Shown here: piece after piece, positions 39,019-49,702 of the stretch
Position numbering within the stretch: the first letter of the stretch is position 1
Layout of the letters: every line of letters starts with the position of its first letter
Assembly (NCBI GenBank): GCA_949358305.1
Contig: OX442323.1
Coordinates: forward strand, 9,548,001-9,612,000
Source: Strigamia acuminata
Lineage: Eukaryota > Arthropoda > Chilopoda > Geophilomorpha > Linotaeniidae
Reading direction: 5' to 3'
DNA: 64,000 nucleotides
Notes under the pieces: generated by a model
The model's input: only the letters and a program-made list of their open reading frames with translations
The model's database searches: none
What the model was told of the DNA's origin: nothing
Translations under genes and position numbers: made by a program

Positions 39019-40862
39019 ATGGCGCCACATACGTTGCATAGTTTTCTCCGCGTTATCGAGGTGAGTTGTTTTCTGTTTCTCTTTTACTGTTTGACGCTAA
39101 TATTGTTGCAATTTTTTGCAATTTTTTGTAGATGACGACACAAATTAGGCATTTTGCCAGCTCGAGCCGAAAAATTCAAGTAAATATACAAGAAAAGAAG
39201 AAAAATGAGAGATTATTAATAATTAGCAAAATGGCAGGACGTGTTGATCGTGGCCGGAGCGCGAACACCGATCGGATCGTTTCGCAGCTGTTTGGCATCG
39301 TTACCGGCACCCCAATTAGGAGCGATCGCCATCGAGCGTGTAGTTGCTCAAGCAGGTGCTCAATACAGTAGCACAATTGACACGTTGATTTTTCCAAGTA
39401 AAATCTATAACGGGAATAAAAATGTGATTTGATAGGTATTCCCAAAGACGAGGTGAATGAAGTGTTGATGGGCACCGTGTTGCAAGCCGGAATGAAACAG
39501 GCTCCGAGCAGGCAAGCGGCTCTGCTTGCGGGTTTACCCAAATCCATTATTTGCACGACCATTCACAAAGTTTGTGCTTCGGGAATGAAATCCATCATGT
39601 TGGCGGCTCAAGCATTAATGCTGGGCCATCAGGTGACGAGTTTTGAATTCTTTTCTTGATGAGAAAGAAAGCATTTTTTATGTTTTTATTGTTTTATTGC
39701 TTAGCGAGTGATGATAGCCGGTGGGATGGAGAGCATGTCCAATGTGCCTTTTTTGATGAAGCGCGGCGACTCGCCCTACGGTGGAGTTACTTTAAATGTG
39801 AGGAGGAGAGAAAAAACAAAAAGAAAACACTATTTTATTTTATTTTTTATTTCTTATTTAAAGGATGGAATTACGTTTGATGGACTCTTGGATGCTTATA
39901 GCGGTGTTCACATGGTAAATGATGGTGAACATTTTGTCGTTTGTGAAGAAAATATTGTAATTTTTAGGGTAATTGTGCGGAGAAAACAGCTAAGGAACTC
40001 AAGTTGACGAGAGATGAACAGGACGAGTACGCAATAACGAGTTACAAGCGCACGGCGAGCGCTGTAGATTCGGGAGTTTTTGATTCGCAAATTGTGCCCG
40101 TGACGATTGCTGGGAAAAGGGGAAAACCTGATACGACGATTAAAACGGACGAGGAATACAAAAAAGTGAATTTCGATAAGTTTAAGAGCCTGCCGACTGT
40201 GTTTCAAAAAGAAGGAGGTGACTTGAGTGAATGAGTAAATTTTTTTTTGTTTTTTAATTTTGTTTCCCCTCTTTTTCAAGGCACGGTTACGGCTGCCAAT
40301 GCGAGCACACTGAACGATGGCGCTGCTGCATGTTTGCTCATGAATTCGGAGGCGGTTGAGAGGTACAAAGCCAAACCGTTGGCTCGAATCGTCGGTTTTG
40401 CCGATGCCGCCGTTGATCCGATCGATTTTCCCATTGCTCCTTATTTCGCCACAAAAAAGGTTCATGTTTAAGATAATTAATGAATTAATTTTAGACACAA
40501 CTTAATTTGCAGCTTTTGGCGGAAACGGGAGTGAAAATCGAAGATATTTCGCTGTGGGAGATCAACGAAGCGTTTTCTGCCGTCGTTTTAGCAAACATGA
40601 AAATGTTGAATCTTCCTCACGACCGAGTCAACGTTCACGGTGGTGCCGTCAGCCTTGGCCATCCCATTGGGTAATTTAATTTTTTTAAATATTTTAATCG
40701 TAATATTTAATTTAAATAGTTGTAAATATTTTCGTTTGTAGGATGTCTGGCGCTCGACTCGTACTTCATTTGGCGCACGTGTTAAAACCCGGACAAAAAG
40801 GATTGGCCTCGATTTGCAACGGCGGCGGCGGCGCGTCGGCCATGCTTATCGAGAAGTTGTAA
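39019..40862 (+). CDS. ACAT1: Acetyl-CoA acetyltransferase, mitochondrial thiolase
   Basis: Interconverts two acetyl-CoA and acetoacetyl-CoA, in ketone-body and isoleucine metabolism. ATG 39019 gives [14 protein letters not shown], spliced to [16 protein letters not shown] and then [17 protein letters not shown]. The first two exons look like a mitochondrial presequence. The active-site nucleophile Cys is in [19 protein letters not shown]. The catalytic His is in INEAFSAV followed by [20 protein letters not shown], and the second Cys is in [17 protein letters not shown] at the C-terminus (TAA 40860-40862). About nine exons, no defects. Confidence 0.95.
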
Positions 40863-41221
40863 GTCGGCCTCGACAATCGCACTTGGTTGAGCCAGACTGA
40901 TGGGGTTAGGTGGTAAATTGGAACGTGTTTTGATTTTTCTTTGTGGCGAAATATTATTTTAGACGGAGGTCATTTTGTGTCAAAGTGGGAGCTCGACTTC
41001 CGGTGCTGACGCTGTATACAAAGTCGTCGTGTCCGTTGTGCGAGGAATCTTTAGATAGTTTGCAACATTTGTTTGGTCGGTTTCATTTGGTCAAAGTTTG
41101 TGACGGTACCAAAATACCGTAGTTTTGGTTAAAGATAAATAAAACTATTTATATTTAATTCAAGGTTTTAAGTTGAATTCTTTAATTTACTTTTATATTA
41201 TATGAGTCCTAGGCGCTATAA

Positions 41222-41238
41222 GTGAGCCACTGGCTCAC
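41222..41238. repeat. 17-nt perfect palindrome in the LTR
   Basis: GTGAGCCACTGGCTCAC: 8-bp arms around one C. Repeated at 45619-45635 in the other LTR. Confidence 0.7.
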
Positions 41239-41438
41239 GGCCATAAGCATTTTCTTACAGTTTATAGTGTGTTATTGCACCAGTCGCCATCTTGGATGAG
41301 TCACTATACAGTGAAGCCAAGACTGAGCGACTATGTTGTTTACTTCCCCTTGTGTTGTTTCTAAACATTAGAGAGAGTGACCTTGCAAAGGCCAAGAGAA
41401 CTCTTGACCCCTTATGCACTCCTCCTTGTTTACATTCT

Positions 41439-41562
41439 AATGAGGTATTTGCTTTGTGAAGCTTCCCCGCTTCATACTAATGAGATAGCTCTCATTTGTC
41501 ATTGGTCTATTTACCCCATTGGTTCCATTCCAATGAGGTATTGTTTGGTTTGTCTATATAAG
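41439..41562 (+). promoter_or_regulatory. Candidate LTR promoter: AATGAG boxes and TATA box
   Basis: Three copies of YAATGAGRTA at about 41439, 41479 and 41531 are followed by TATATAAG at 41554. The spacing suggests activator sites upstream of a TATA promoter, with transcript start near 41585. Confidence 0.5.
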
Positions 41563-43232
41563 CTTTGTTCAAAGCTTCCTACAGAGATTTTGCCCATATA
41601 TTTTGACTTTACACATTTTGTTCTTGCCTTTGGTTTTGACTTATGTTGTGCGTCAAGGTTTTGACGCACTATCTCGCTTTAGTTGGTTGCCCTACGAGCA
41701 ACATCCGAGCCTATTTGGTATTCGATTACTGGGTTGAGATGTAAAACTTCCTGCAGTTGACAGCTGGGGGAAGTAGGATGGCAATGGAGGTGAAGATGAA
41801 GGAGAAAAGATAGGTTTTGTTGCCTCTACTCCAACTTTGCCGCCCTGGCTTTGTTGGTGGATTTTCCCGCCAAAATTCCACAACCCTTTTGACACTGGAT
41901 TCAATGACCCTGGACCGCGGAATCAAAGTACTGGTAAGCCTTATTTCATTTATTGCTCTCAAATTGGTAATTAGAATTACTTCAGTGGATTCCCATTGAA
42001 GTGGTCAATTGTTGCTAAGTTGAGGGAGATTTATTAGTTCGGCTTAGTCCTTTTGTTGTCCATTGTTAGTCAATCAATCCTTCTACTTGCTATAAGAACT
42101 TGCTATTAATTTAATAGTAACTTCCCTTACCTTTGCTATGGTTCTCAATGGCGTAGCATTACTTTGCATTTATGCTTAGTCCTAAATGCGCTAGTCAGCC
42201 TTCTCCTGAAAGTTGTTACGCATAGACATTTGAACTCAGAGCAATCTGAGTTACACCTAAATATGTGTAGTTGTCTTTCTCTGTCTCGAGCACTCGCTCA
42301 CAAACCCCTTGCACTTGTTAGCCAAGAACCTAGCCATTAAATGATGTATCCAGTCAATGTGAACCTCTGGTTTAGCAGAACTGCTCTACTCTTGGTTAGG
42401 CCTATTCAATGACATGTTGCCATTCTCATAGCCAACTCTTGGGTCTTTCACCCACCAAACCGCTTAATCAAGAGTTTACACTCTTGTTTTAGATCTTGCT
42501 TTAATTGAACAATTAAGTTTTAGGCAGCATTGGCTTTCTTCAAAGTCAATGCATTATTTGTGACGACATCGTTATTAAAGCCACACCGAACCGAATTGCA
42601 ATCAAAGCCTCGATTGAGCCGCCATTTTAAATGTCCCCTTTTAATCCCCTTAAACTACAGTTTCAGCGTAATTAAAAGAGCGCTTCTCTTTCACTCCTGT
42701 TCAAGTCCCCCTTTTGCCTTGGGCCATGAATTCCTCATGCCTCCCAATGCTCTAGTTTTGTCAGCGTATTTACCTTTTGATATGTCTTTGTATTACCCCA
42801 ATGATTATTGGAGGCCTTGTTTATAGCGCTTGTGTATTTGTATATATGTATGTATTTTGGATTATGGTTTAATGATCATTTGGACTCGCTAATAAATTAG
42901 CTTTATTATAGTTTACACACTTGTGTTGGCTCAATATTATTCATAGTTAACTACATTCATCTATCAATTTATATGTCGCATATTTCACGAAGTCAGATAT
43001 TTATTCTCCATTTATTTATGTTATCTCACTGTTTTATACCTGTCTAGCCTCTAGATTATTTGTGGTCACTTGCCAGCGACCCCCTTTACCTCTCAAGTGA
43101 CTCACGTCACTCAAGAGATTCCTTTCCCGCCTTACTGTAATTGCCATTGCAGTACAGCCTAACTTTACCCCTTAGTTATTCCTTCATATTATACTAATTA
43201 TATATCCATGCCTAAGTTTATTCCGTCCCAAG

Positions 43233-43248
43233 TGGCGTCCGCGACAGG
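43233..43248 (+). other. Primer-binding site of the LTR element
   Basis: TGGCGTCCGCGACAGG, 2 nt inside the 5' LTR end. TGG start and position are typical of a PBS complementary to a tRNA 3' end. A tRNA-Arg primer is possible but not verified. Confidence 0.7.
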
Positions 43249-43446
43249 ATGTGCATAATTAAGTAGTTAATTTGCATATTCAAATTGATAGATCAATCTG
43301 GTGCAATTTTGAAAAATTGCGAAAATATGATATTTGATTTTTGTTTGAAAATCAAAGAGTCTTAAATGTTTTCATTAATTATAGTGTTTTAAAATCTAAA
43401 TTTATGGGTTTTGTGTATTAATTTGTGTATAAAGTGTATTTTTCAG

Positions 43447-43453
<7 letters not shown>

Positions 43454-43489
<36 letters not shown>
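43454..43489 (+). repeat. 36-nt poly(A) tract inside the LTR element
   Basis: An uninterrupted A run in the internal region, not present in the LTRs. It could be a relic of a captured or retroposed cDNA. Confidence 0.75.
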
Positions 43490-43491
<2 letters not shown>

Positions 43492-44496
43492 GGTTGAAGT
43501 GTGCCAAGGAACAGATGTTGGTCAGCCAGCCTAAGGCTACCACTTAACGACCTTTCCCCTTCCTTCTTTGCTGCTCACCCCTCAACCACCTACTGGGTTT
43601 ACAAGTCAAAGACCCCAGCTTTAACCAATTATACAAACTAAAAATACTCTACAAATTAAACATTTCACTATGAATAAATACTCATTTCCCCATAACTACT
43701 TTCAAGGATTCTTTTGATAAAGGATTCTCCTGACATTTACTTTCACATTCCTTGCTTTTCATAAAAATAAGTATTAGAATTAAAAATAAAATTATATTTC
43801 CTAACAAAACGACATTAAAATTAATTTCTTCTCTTATGTTCAATAATTAAATTGGATTAACATCTTGAAACCTTACATTCTTCAGACTTCAAACATATTT
43901 CTGGATAATTGCTCTAACTAAAAATTTGTAGCACCATCTTGTGAAACCTAATCCCTATTGTTTCAAGTTCCTGTCCTTTATGCCAAACTTTCCCTGTGCC
44001 GACTCAACGTTGCCAGACAGGCAATTATTGCCATTAACATAATCCTATGTCTGCCAAATAATTATTTCCTTTGTAAATATCAAAGTTATAAAACCCTAGT
44101 TTTCCCTCGATTCTGTTCACTTCTCGAAGTACTTCTTCTGCATACCCACGTGTACCAGACGACCACTTCCCTGAAAAGCTGAAACACTGCAAACTTTAGA
44201 CGACTCCCGAAATCCGATTCGAACTCTCCACCGACGGTAGGCAAATTTCATTTTGACATTTTCTATCACGAGAAAAGTAATTGTTAGTATTGTTGAGACG
44301 TTTTGATATTTTGCACTAGAATCATAAGCTTCTTGAATTCGCTTGAATTTAGGAATTCCATTGTGTACCGATCAATTTTAGACTTGATCCATTTATCGCT
44401 TGAGTTTTCTGAGAATATCAGAAATAATTCAAGAAGAGGAAGGAAAGTGTTTTAAATAATTATGTGAAAGCTTAAATTTTGACATCCGTGGTAATA

Positions 44497-44865
44497 ATGA
44501 CGGGCCGTAATAAAACGAACCCCACTGTAGTGACTTCCCCTGGTGATTTAAATTCGAGTAATATCGAGCCTCAGGCCGGCGGTAGTCAAGGGCAGCAGGT
44601 TACTTTGGACCTCAGCGCCGCCCAGACAGCTGACACCCCCAAAGAAACAAAGGAAGAAAAGAAATCTGAAAACTCAGATGAAAATAGAAATGAAAGACAT
44701 CTTCACCTTAATAAATATAGACTCATAGCGAAGAAAATTCTAAACAAGATTAGAGTGTCTTCAGACTCTGACGAGGCAGAGAATTCTGACTCATCTGAAT
44801 CCGAATTTCCCCAATCCCGAGGTGTAGAGCAGGTTAAAGAAATTACGAAGAAATTGCGTAATTAG
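44497..44865 (+). CDS. Unknown ORF inside the LTR element (122 aa)
   Basis: The only sizeable ATG frame of the interior (MTGRNKTNPTVVTSPGDLNS ... EQVKEITKKLRN). It is very hydrophilic, with Lys/Glu/Ser-rich stretches and a DSDEAENSDSSESEF acidic run. No domain is recognised. It may be a Gag remnant or a captured host exon. Expression is unknown. Confidence 0.45.
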   Translation: MTGRNKTNPTVVTSPGDLNSSNIEPQAGGSQGQQVTLDLSAAQTADTPKETKEEKKSENSDENRNERHLHLNKYRLIAKKILNKIRVSSDSDEAENSDSSESEFPQSRGVEQVKEITKKLRN

Positions 44866-45495
44866 TGAGAATGCGACGAATTTATTATTTTTCTAACTTC
44901 TTATTTTATTATCCCGCATTTTACTCCGGTTGTAAATGTTTTTATACTTTCTGTAACTATAATTTTTGTTTTATCAATGTGTATTTACTTGTTTCACTCG
45001 ATCTTATAATAATAATATAGTGTTTAACCTTTTTAATTCGAAAGAATTTTCTTAAGTTTAAACGTGTGTTCTTTTAAAATAATTCTATTTGTATTCCTAT
45101 TACTCACTTGAATTTGAATTAATTATTAGTAAATTTAATTTGATTGGCGATTCTATTCATTATTACGACTTATTTTGTTTTAACTTTGCTTTTTGAGTGA
45201 AAACTCCAACCTTCTTTATATGTTTGGCCATTGCTAGACCAACTTATGTATTTTAAAATATTTCCTTTATCTTACTACTTTTATAACGTTACTAGCATCC
45301 ATGTACTTCTTTTTATAATAGGTGACTATTCACTACCCTTTTGTAACGGTGTGGAACACACCGGAGAGTTTTTACGGGAGTCTTCACTTCCAGAATAATT
45401 TTCTCTCTTCACATTTGACTAGTATTCCTTGGTAATTTTAAGTTTCAGTTCCATTAATGCATGCGTAGGACGCACGCACTCTTTTCCGGAGCACG
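44866..45495. other. LTR element interior, non-coding 3' part
   Basis: AT-rich with no ORF. The bases just before the 3' LTR (ACTCTTTTCCGGAGCACG) are not a polypurine tract. Confidence 0.6.
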
Positions 45496-47627
45496 TGTGA
45501 CGGTACCAAAATACCGTAGTTTTGGTTAAAGATAAATAAAACTATTTATATTTAATTCAAGGTTTTAAGTTGAATTCTTTAATTTACTTTTATATTATAT
45601 GAGTCCTAGGCGCTATAAGTGAGCCACTGGCTCACGGCCATAAGCATTTTCTTACAGTTTATAGTGTGTTATTGCACCAGTCGCCATCTTGGATGAGTCA
45701 CTATACAGTGAAGCCAAGACTGAGCGACTATGTTGTTTACTTCCCCTTGTGTTGTTTCTAAACATTAGAGAGAGTGACCTTGCAAAGGCCAAGAGAACTC
45801 TTGACCCCTTATGCACTCCTCCTTGTTTACATTCTAATGAGGTATTTGCTTTGTGAAGCTTCCCCGCTTCATACTAATGAGATAGCTCTCATTTGTCATT
45901 GGTCTATTTACCCCATTGGTTCCATTCCAATGAGGTATTGTTTGGTTTGTCTATATAAGCTTTGTTCAAAGCTTCCTACAGAGATTTTGCCCATATATTT
46001 TGACTTTACACATTTTGTTCTTGCCTTTGGTTTTGACTTATGTTGTGCGTCAAGGTTTTGACGCACTATCTCGCTTTAGTTGGTTGCCCTACGAGCAACA
46101 TCCGAGCCTATTTGGTATTCGATTACTGGGTTGAGATGTAAAACTTCCTGCAGTTGACAGCTGGGGGAAGTAGGATGGCAATGGAGGTGAAGATGAAGGA
46201 GAAAAGATAGGTTTTGTTGCCTCTACTCCAACTTTGCCGCCCTGGCTTTGTTGGTGGATTTTCCCGCCAAAATTCCACAACCCTTTTGACACTGGATTCA
46301 ATGACCCTGGACCGCGGAATCAAAGTACTGGTAAGCCTTATTTCATTTATTGCTCTCAAATTGGTAATTAGAATTACTTCAGTGGATTCCCATTGAAGTG
46401 GTCAATTGTTGCTAAGTTGAGGGAGATTTATTAGTTCGGCTTAGTCCTTTTGTTGTCCATTGTTAGTCAATCAATCCTTCTACTTGCTATAAGAACTTGC
46501 TATTAATTTAATAGTAACTTCCCTTACCTTTGCTATGGTTCTCAATGGCGTAGCATTACTTTGCATTTATGCTTAGTCCTAAATGCGCTAGTCAGCCTTC
46601 TCCTGAAAGTTGTTACGCATAGACATTTGAACTCAGAGCAATCTGAGTTACACCTAAATATGTGTAGTTGTCTTTCTCTGTCTCGAGCACTCGCTCACAA
46701 ACCCCTTGCACTTGTTAGCCAAGAACCTAGCCATTAAATGATGTATCCAGTCAATGTGAACCTCTGGTTTAGCAGAACTGCTCTACTCTTGGTTAGGCCT
46801 ATTCAATGACATGTTGCCATTCTCATAGCCAACTCTTGGGTCTTTCACCCACCAAACCGCTTAATCAAGAGTTTACACTCTTGTTTTAGATCTTGCTTTA
46901 ATTGAACAATTAAGTTTTAGGCAGCATTGGCTTTCTTCAAAGTCAATGCATTATTTGTGACGACATCGTTATTAAAGCCACACCGAACCGAATTGCAATC
47001 AAAGCCTCGATTGAGCCGCCATTTTAAATGTCCCCTTTTAATCCCCTTAAACTACAGTTTCAGCGTAATTAAAAGAGCGCTTCTCTTTCACTCCTGTTCA
47101 AGTCCCCCTTTTGCCTTGGGCCATGAATTCCTCATGCCTCCCAATGCTCTAGTTTTGTCAGCGTATTTACCTTTTGATATGTCTTTGTATTACCCCAATG
47201 ATTATTGGAGGCCTTGTTTATAGCGCTTGTGTATTTGTATATATGTATGTATTTTGGATTATGGTTTAATGATCATTTGGACTCGCTAATAAATTAGCTT
47301 TATTATAGTTTACACACTTGTGTTGGCTCAATATTATTCATAGTTAACTACATTCATCTATCAATTTATATGTCGCATATTTCACGAAGTCAGATATTTA
47401 TTCTCCATTTATTTATGTTATCTCACTGTTTTATACCTGTCTAGCCTCTAGATTATTTGTGGTCACTTGCCAGCGACCCCCTTTACCTCTCAAGTGACTC
47501 ACGTCACTCAAGAGATTCCTTTCCCGCCTTACTGTAATTGCCATTGCAGTACAGCCTAACTTTACCCCTTAGTTATTCCTTCATATTATACTAATTATAT
47601 ATCCATGCCTAAGTTTATTCCGTCACA
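45496..47627 (+). repeat. 3' LTR
   Basis: Copy of the 5' LTR offset by 4,397 bp. All long open frames are identical between copies. The only difference noticed is A for C in the terminal CCGTCACA. Confidence 0.92.
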
Positions 47628-47787
47628 AGTTGACATTGAGCTTGCTGCCAACAAAGAATGGGCCGACAAGTATCGCTACGAGATTCCCGTGTTTCATTTC
47701 GAAGGTGAATTTCTCATGAAGAATAGGGCAACAGCGGAATTACTGCGACAAAAATTGGAGGAATTTGAGAAAGAATCGTGTACGTGA

Positions 47788-48477
47788 ATTTCTATTCGAT
47801 ATTTTTTATACAATTGTGAATTCAAATTTTGTTCCAGAATTAAATTTAATTTGCTCGGGACGTTTATATTGCGTTATTTAAATGTGAACGTACGCATGAT
47901 TTAAATGTGTGTTGAGTAGTGTTTGGTGTTTGCCATCAGAGGACGAATGCAAGGCTACTTGAATACGAATGGTGAGCTTTCGTCGCCGGTGGTAGCTGCA
48001 AGGATATATACCCTTAGGGACTGCCCTCCCCTCCGCGCTAGTTCAGCATCGGGAGCACGTGTTTTCGGTTTTCAAGCGTAATTCTGAAACAATCCAATAG
48101 ATGGCAGTGGAATAAAAAATAGATCCATTACAACCAATATGTTTACTTCTTTTGTGCGAAGATTAATACAAATAAAAACTAAGAAATAAATATCTTTTGA
48201 TTCATTCAGAACGTCACCGAGGATAACCTAGGATATCCTTGCCGAAAGCACAGTCAAAGTCTACGCACACAATAAATTTCAACAACAATTTCGTCAATTT
48301 ACTCGTACCAAAACCTCTCACTAAGTAAACCTTTAGGTGGCGCTATTGCATTTCTCTGCGCGCTTATCTGTAGGAAACTTTCCAATCGATTAAGAATCGA
48401 GCTTGCTTTAGAAATATCAAAATACTCGAAATCAATGATGGCGCCATCTTTTAGTAAGCTGCGTCATCATTGGTTGA
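47788..48477. promoter_or_regulatory. Intergenic region with CTCF-like sites and CCAAT boxes
   Basis: No gene seen. It holds TCCAATAGATGGCAG (48093-48107) and TAGGTGGCGCTA (48334-48345), both close to CTCF cores, and ATGGCGCCAT (about 48438). A GATATATACCC TATA-like motif lies near 48000. Inverted CCAAT boxes near 48468 and 48496 mark the downstream promoter. Confidence 0.5.
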
Positions 48478-49382
48478 AATGTGTGGCGTCCTGTGATTGG
48501 TCGCGCCAATAAACTGCAGAACTACTGGCGCGCTGCGTCGGTGAATTTCAATTCGGTAAACGTTGAAATAAGTGAAGCGAGACTAAAACACAAACGGAGC
48601 GTGACACGAGTTGAACTGGCGAGTGTGGCGACAGTAGAAACATGTGGAAATCAAACGAAATCGGTGGTATTGACTACTTTGCAAGGAATAAACTTGAGTT
48701 TCGCGTTCACTCTGATGGTTTTGACGCTCGTTTTCCTTCCTGCGGTTTTTCTCACCATCATTTTGATTTACTTTCGTACTAAGAACGGCAGAAACCACTC
48801 AACGACCCAGCCTTTGGCAGAACAAACGACAAATCCAAGTAAACTTTTATTTTTTTAGTTAAGTCATTTATTTGCATCTTTTCTTTGCATGCAGCGCCAT
48901 TGACGAAGCTGCATTTCGAAGAAGTATCCTCCGAGTGCGATTCTGATTCCAATCAAGATTTGCTCGCGAGATTGGACCGTTTGAGGGGCATTGGCACGGA
49001 TGTACCTAGAGCGAAACCTCCAACCTGTTCGGTTCCAGCGCGGGAAATTCAAAACGATCCGAAATGGGTTGTTACGACGGGAATTCGGGTTCTACCGCAT
49101 GTGGCGAGGTCAATTTTGGAACCAGCGCGCGTAAAGGTCATGCCGAAGAGCGACGGAGATCGTTTGGTTTATTATCCGGGCGATGAAGAGGATCCGGTCT
49201 GGAAAAATGGGCACGGGGTTAGTCCGCGCAGCAAAGACAGCTCATCCGAAAGCGAAACTGGTTCGTTCCACGGATTAGTGTTTAGCGGTGCTGGTGAAGC
49301 TCTGTACTCTTCTCCCGCTAGAATACCGACGTTCGATTCAGAAGCGTCCGATTCACGTTTTGAGTGTGAAACGAAAATTTAA
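48478..49382 (+). CDS. Uncharacterised single-pass membrane protein
   Basis: Two exons: an open frame from 48478 to 48840 (donor ATCCAA|gtaaac) joined in frame to about 48895-49382. One strong transmembrane helix (FTLMVLTLVFLPAVFLTIILIYF) is followed by RTKNGR and a cytosolic tail of about 200 residues rich in Ser/Asp/Glu (SSECDSDSNQDLLARLDRLR, KDSSSESETGSFHG). The tail has a WVVTTGIRVLPHVARSIL block that may be a conserved core. No family is recognised. The start is unclear: the frame has no ATG before 48715, inside the helix, and an earlier ATG (48642) is in another frame. An upstream exon is likely. Confidence 0.65.
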
Positions 49383-49702
49383 AGCATACTCGCGTTTTTC
49401 TTTTATTTTTTTTTGCTAGCGAAGTCTGAATGTACGATATCATGTACCAAAAACGATTTATTTTATTTTATTTTATTTTATTTCTTTATAGTATTATTTC
49501 AATGAATTAAGATTGATTAAACTATGAAATTGAGTGAAATTGTATACTGACGTTGATTTGTTGTCCGATATTGCCGCTAGACGTCACCAGCCCTTATTAT
49601 TATTTCTCAAGACCGCCATTAGATGTCAGTCATACTGCCACTAGTTTTAGCGCCGTAGGAAATTTGTAGTCGCTTGGAAGTGGACGAAACCACGAAAGAA
49701 TT
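49383..49702. other. Intergenic region before DUS1L
   Basis: 3' UTR of the membrane-protein gene with (TTTTA)n at 49452-49480, then the DUS1L promoter with CGCCATTAGATGTCAG-like sequence near 49613. No gene seen. Confidence 0.5.

Larger units (their letters stand above)
41099..43230 (+). repeat. 5' LTR
   Basis: 2,132 bp. It begins with hairpin ACGGTACCAAAATACCGT, then AATAAA at about 41139. It includes a 17-nt palindrome (41222-41238), three AATGAGRTA boxes (41439, 41479 and 41531 region) and TATATAAG at about 41554. The ORFs inside it are not supported as genes. Confidence 0.92.
41099..47627 (+). mobile_element. Non-autonomous LTR retrotransposon (LARD-like)
   Basis: 6,529 bp flanked by 4-bp target duplications AGTT (41095-41098 and 47628-47631). 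Two 2,132-bp LTRs begin TGTGACGG and end CCGTCACA (the 5' copy has CCGTCCCA). Internal region 43231-45495 starts 2 nt before a primer-binding site and holds one 122-codon ORF but no protease, reverse transcriptase, RNase H or integrase. Long LTRs with a short non-coding interior fit a LARD-type derivative moved by another element's enzymes. The strand is inferred from the PBS and ORF. The LTRs appear identical apart from the terminal base, so the insertion is very young. Confidence 0.9.
40900..47787 (+). pseudogene. Glutaredoxin-like protein (C5orf63 type), interrupted by an LTR element
   Basis: 5' part: probable first exon MG (ATG 40900), then from about 40963 RRSFCVKVGARLPVLTLYTK, the CxxC motif SSCPLCEESL, and up to FHLVKV. 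At 41099 the coding exon is cut by a 6.5-kb element. Coding resumes at 47628 with DIELAANKEWADKYRYEIPV, FHFEGEFLMKNR and ends EKESCT with TGA 47785-47787. Across the duplication AGTT the two halves join in frame, as in human C5orf63 (LPVLTLFTK ... CPLC ... FDIPVFHLNGQFLM). As it stands, translation meets a stop within a few codons of the element unless the element is spliced out. Both halves show no other damage, so the break is recent. Confidence 0.85.

Noticed and set aside
41377-43000. Paired ORFs of 60-98 aa inside the two LTRs
   Set aside because: They recur only because the LTRs are duplicates. No recognisable domain, and they lie in non-coding LTR sequence.
41099-47627. Tandem segmental duplication as explanation for the 2.1-kb repeats
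   Set aside because: TG...CA ends, a PBS after the first copy and a 4-bp target duplication in a coding exon fit an LTR element much better.
48642-48785. 48-codon ORF MWKSNEIGG as an independent gene
   Set aside because: It overlaps the membrane-protein frame, has no similarity and ends quickly. At most it is an upstream ORF.
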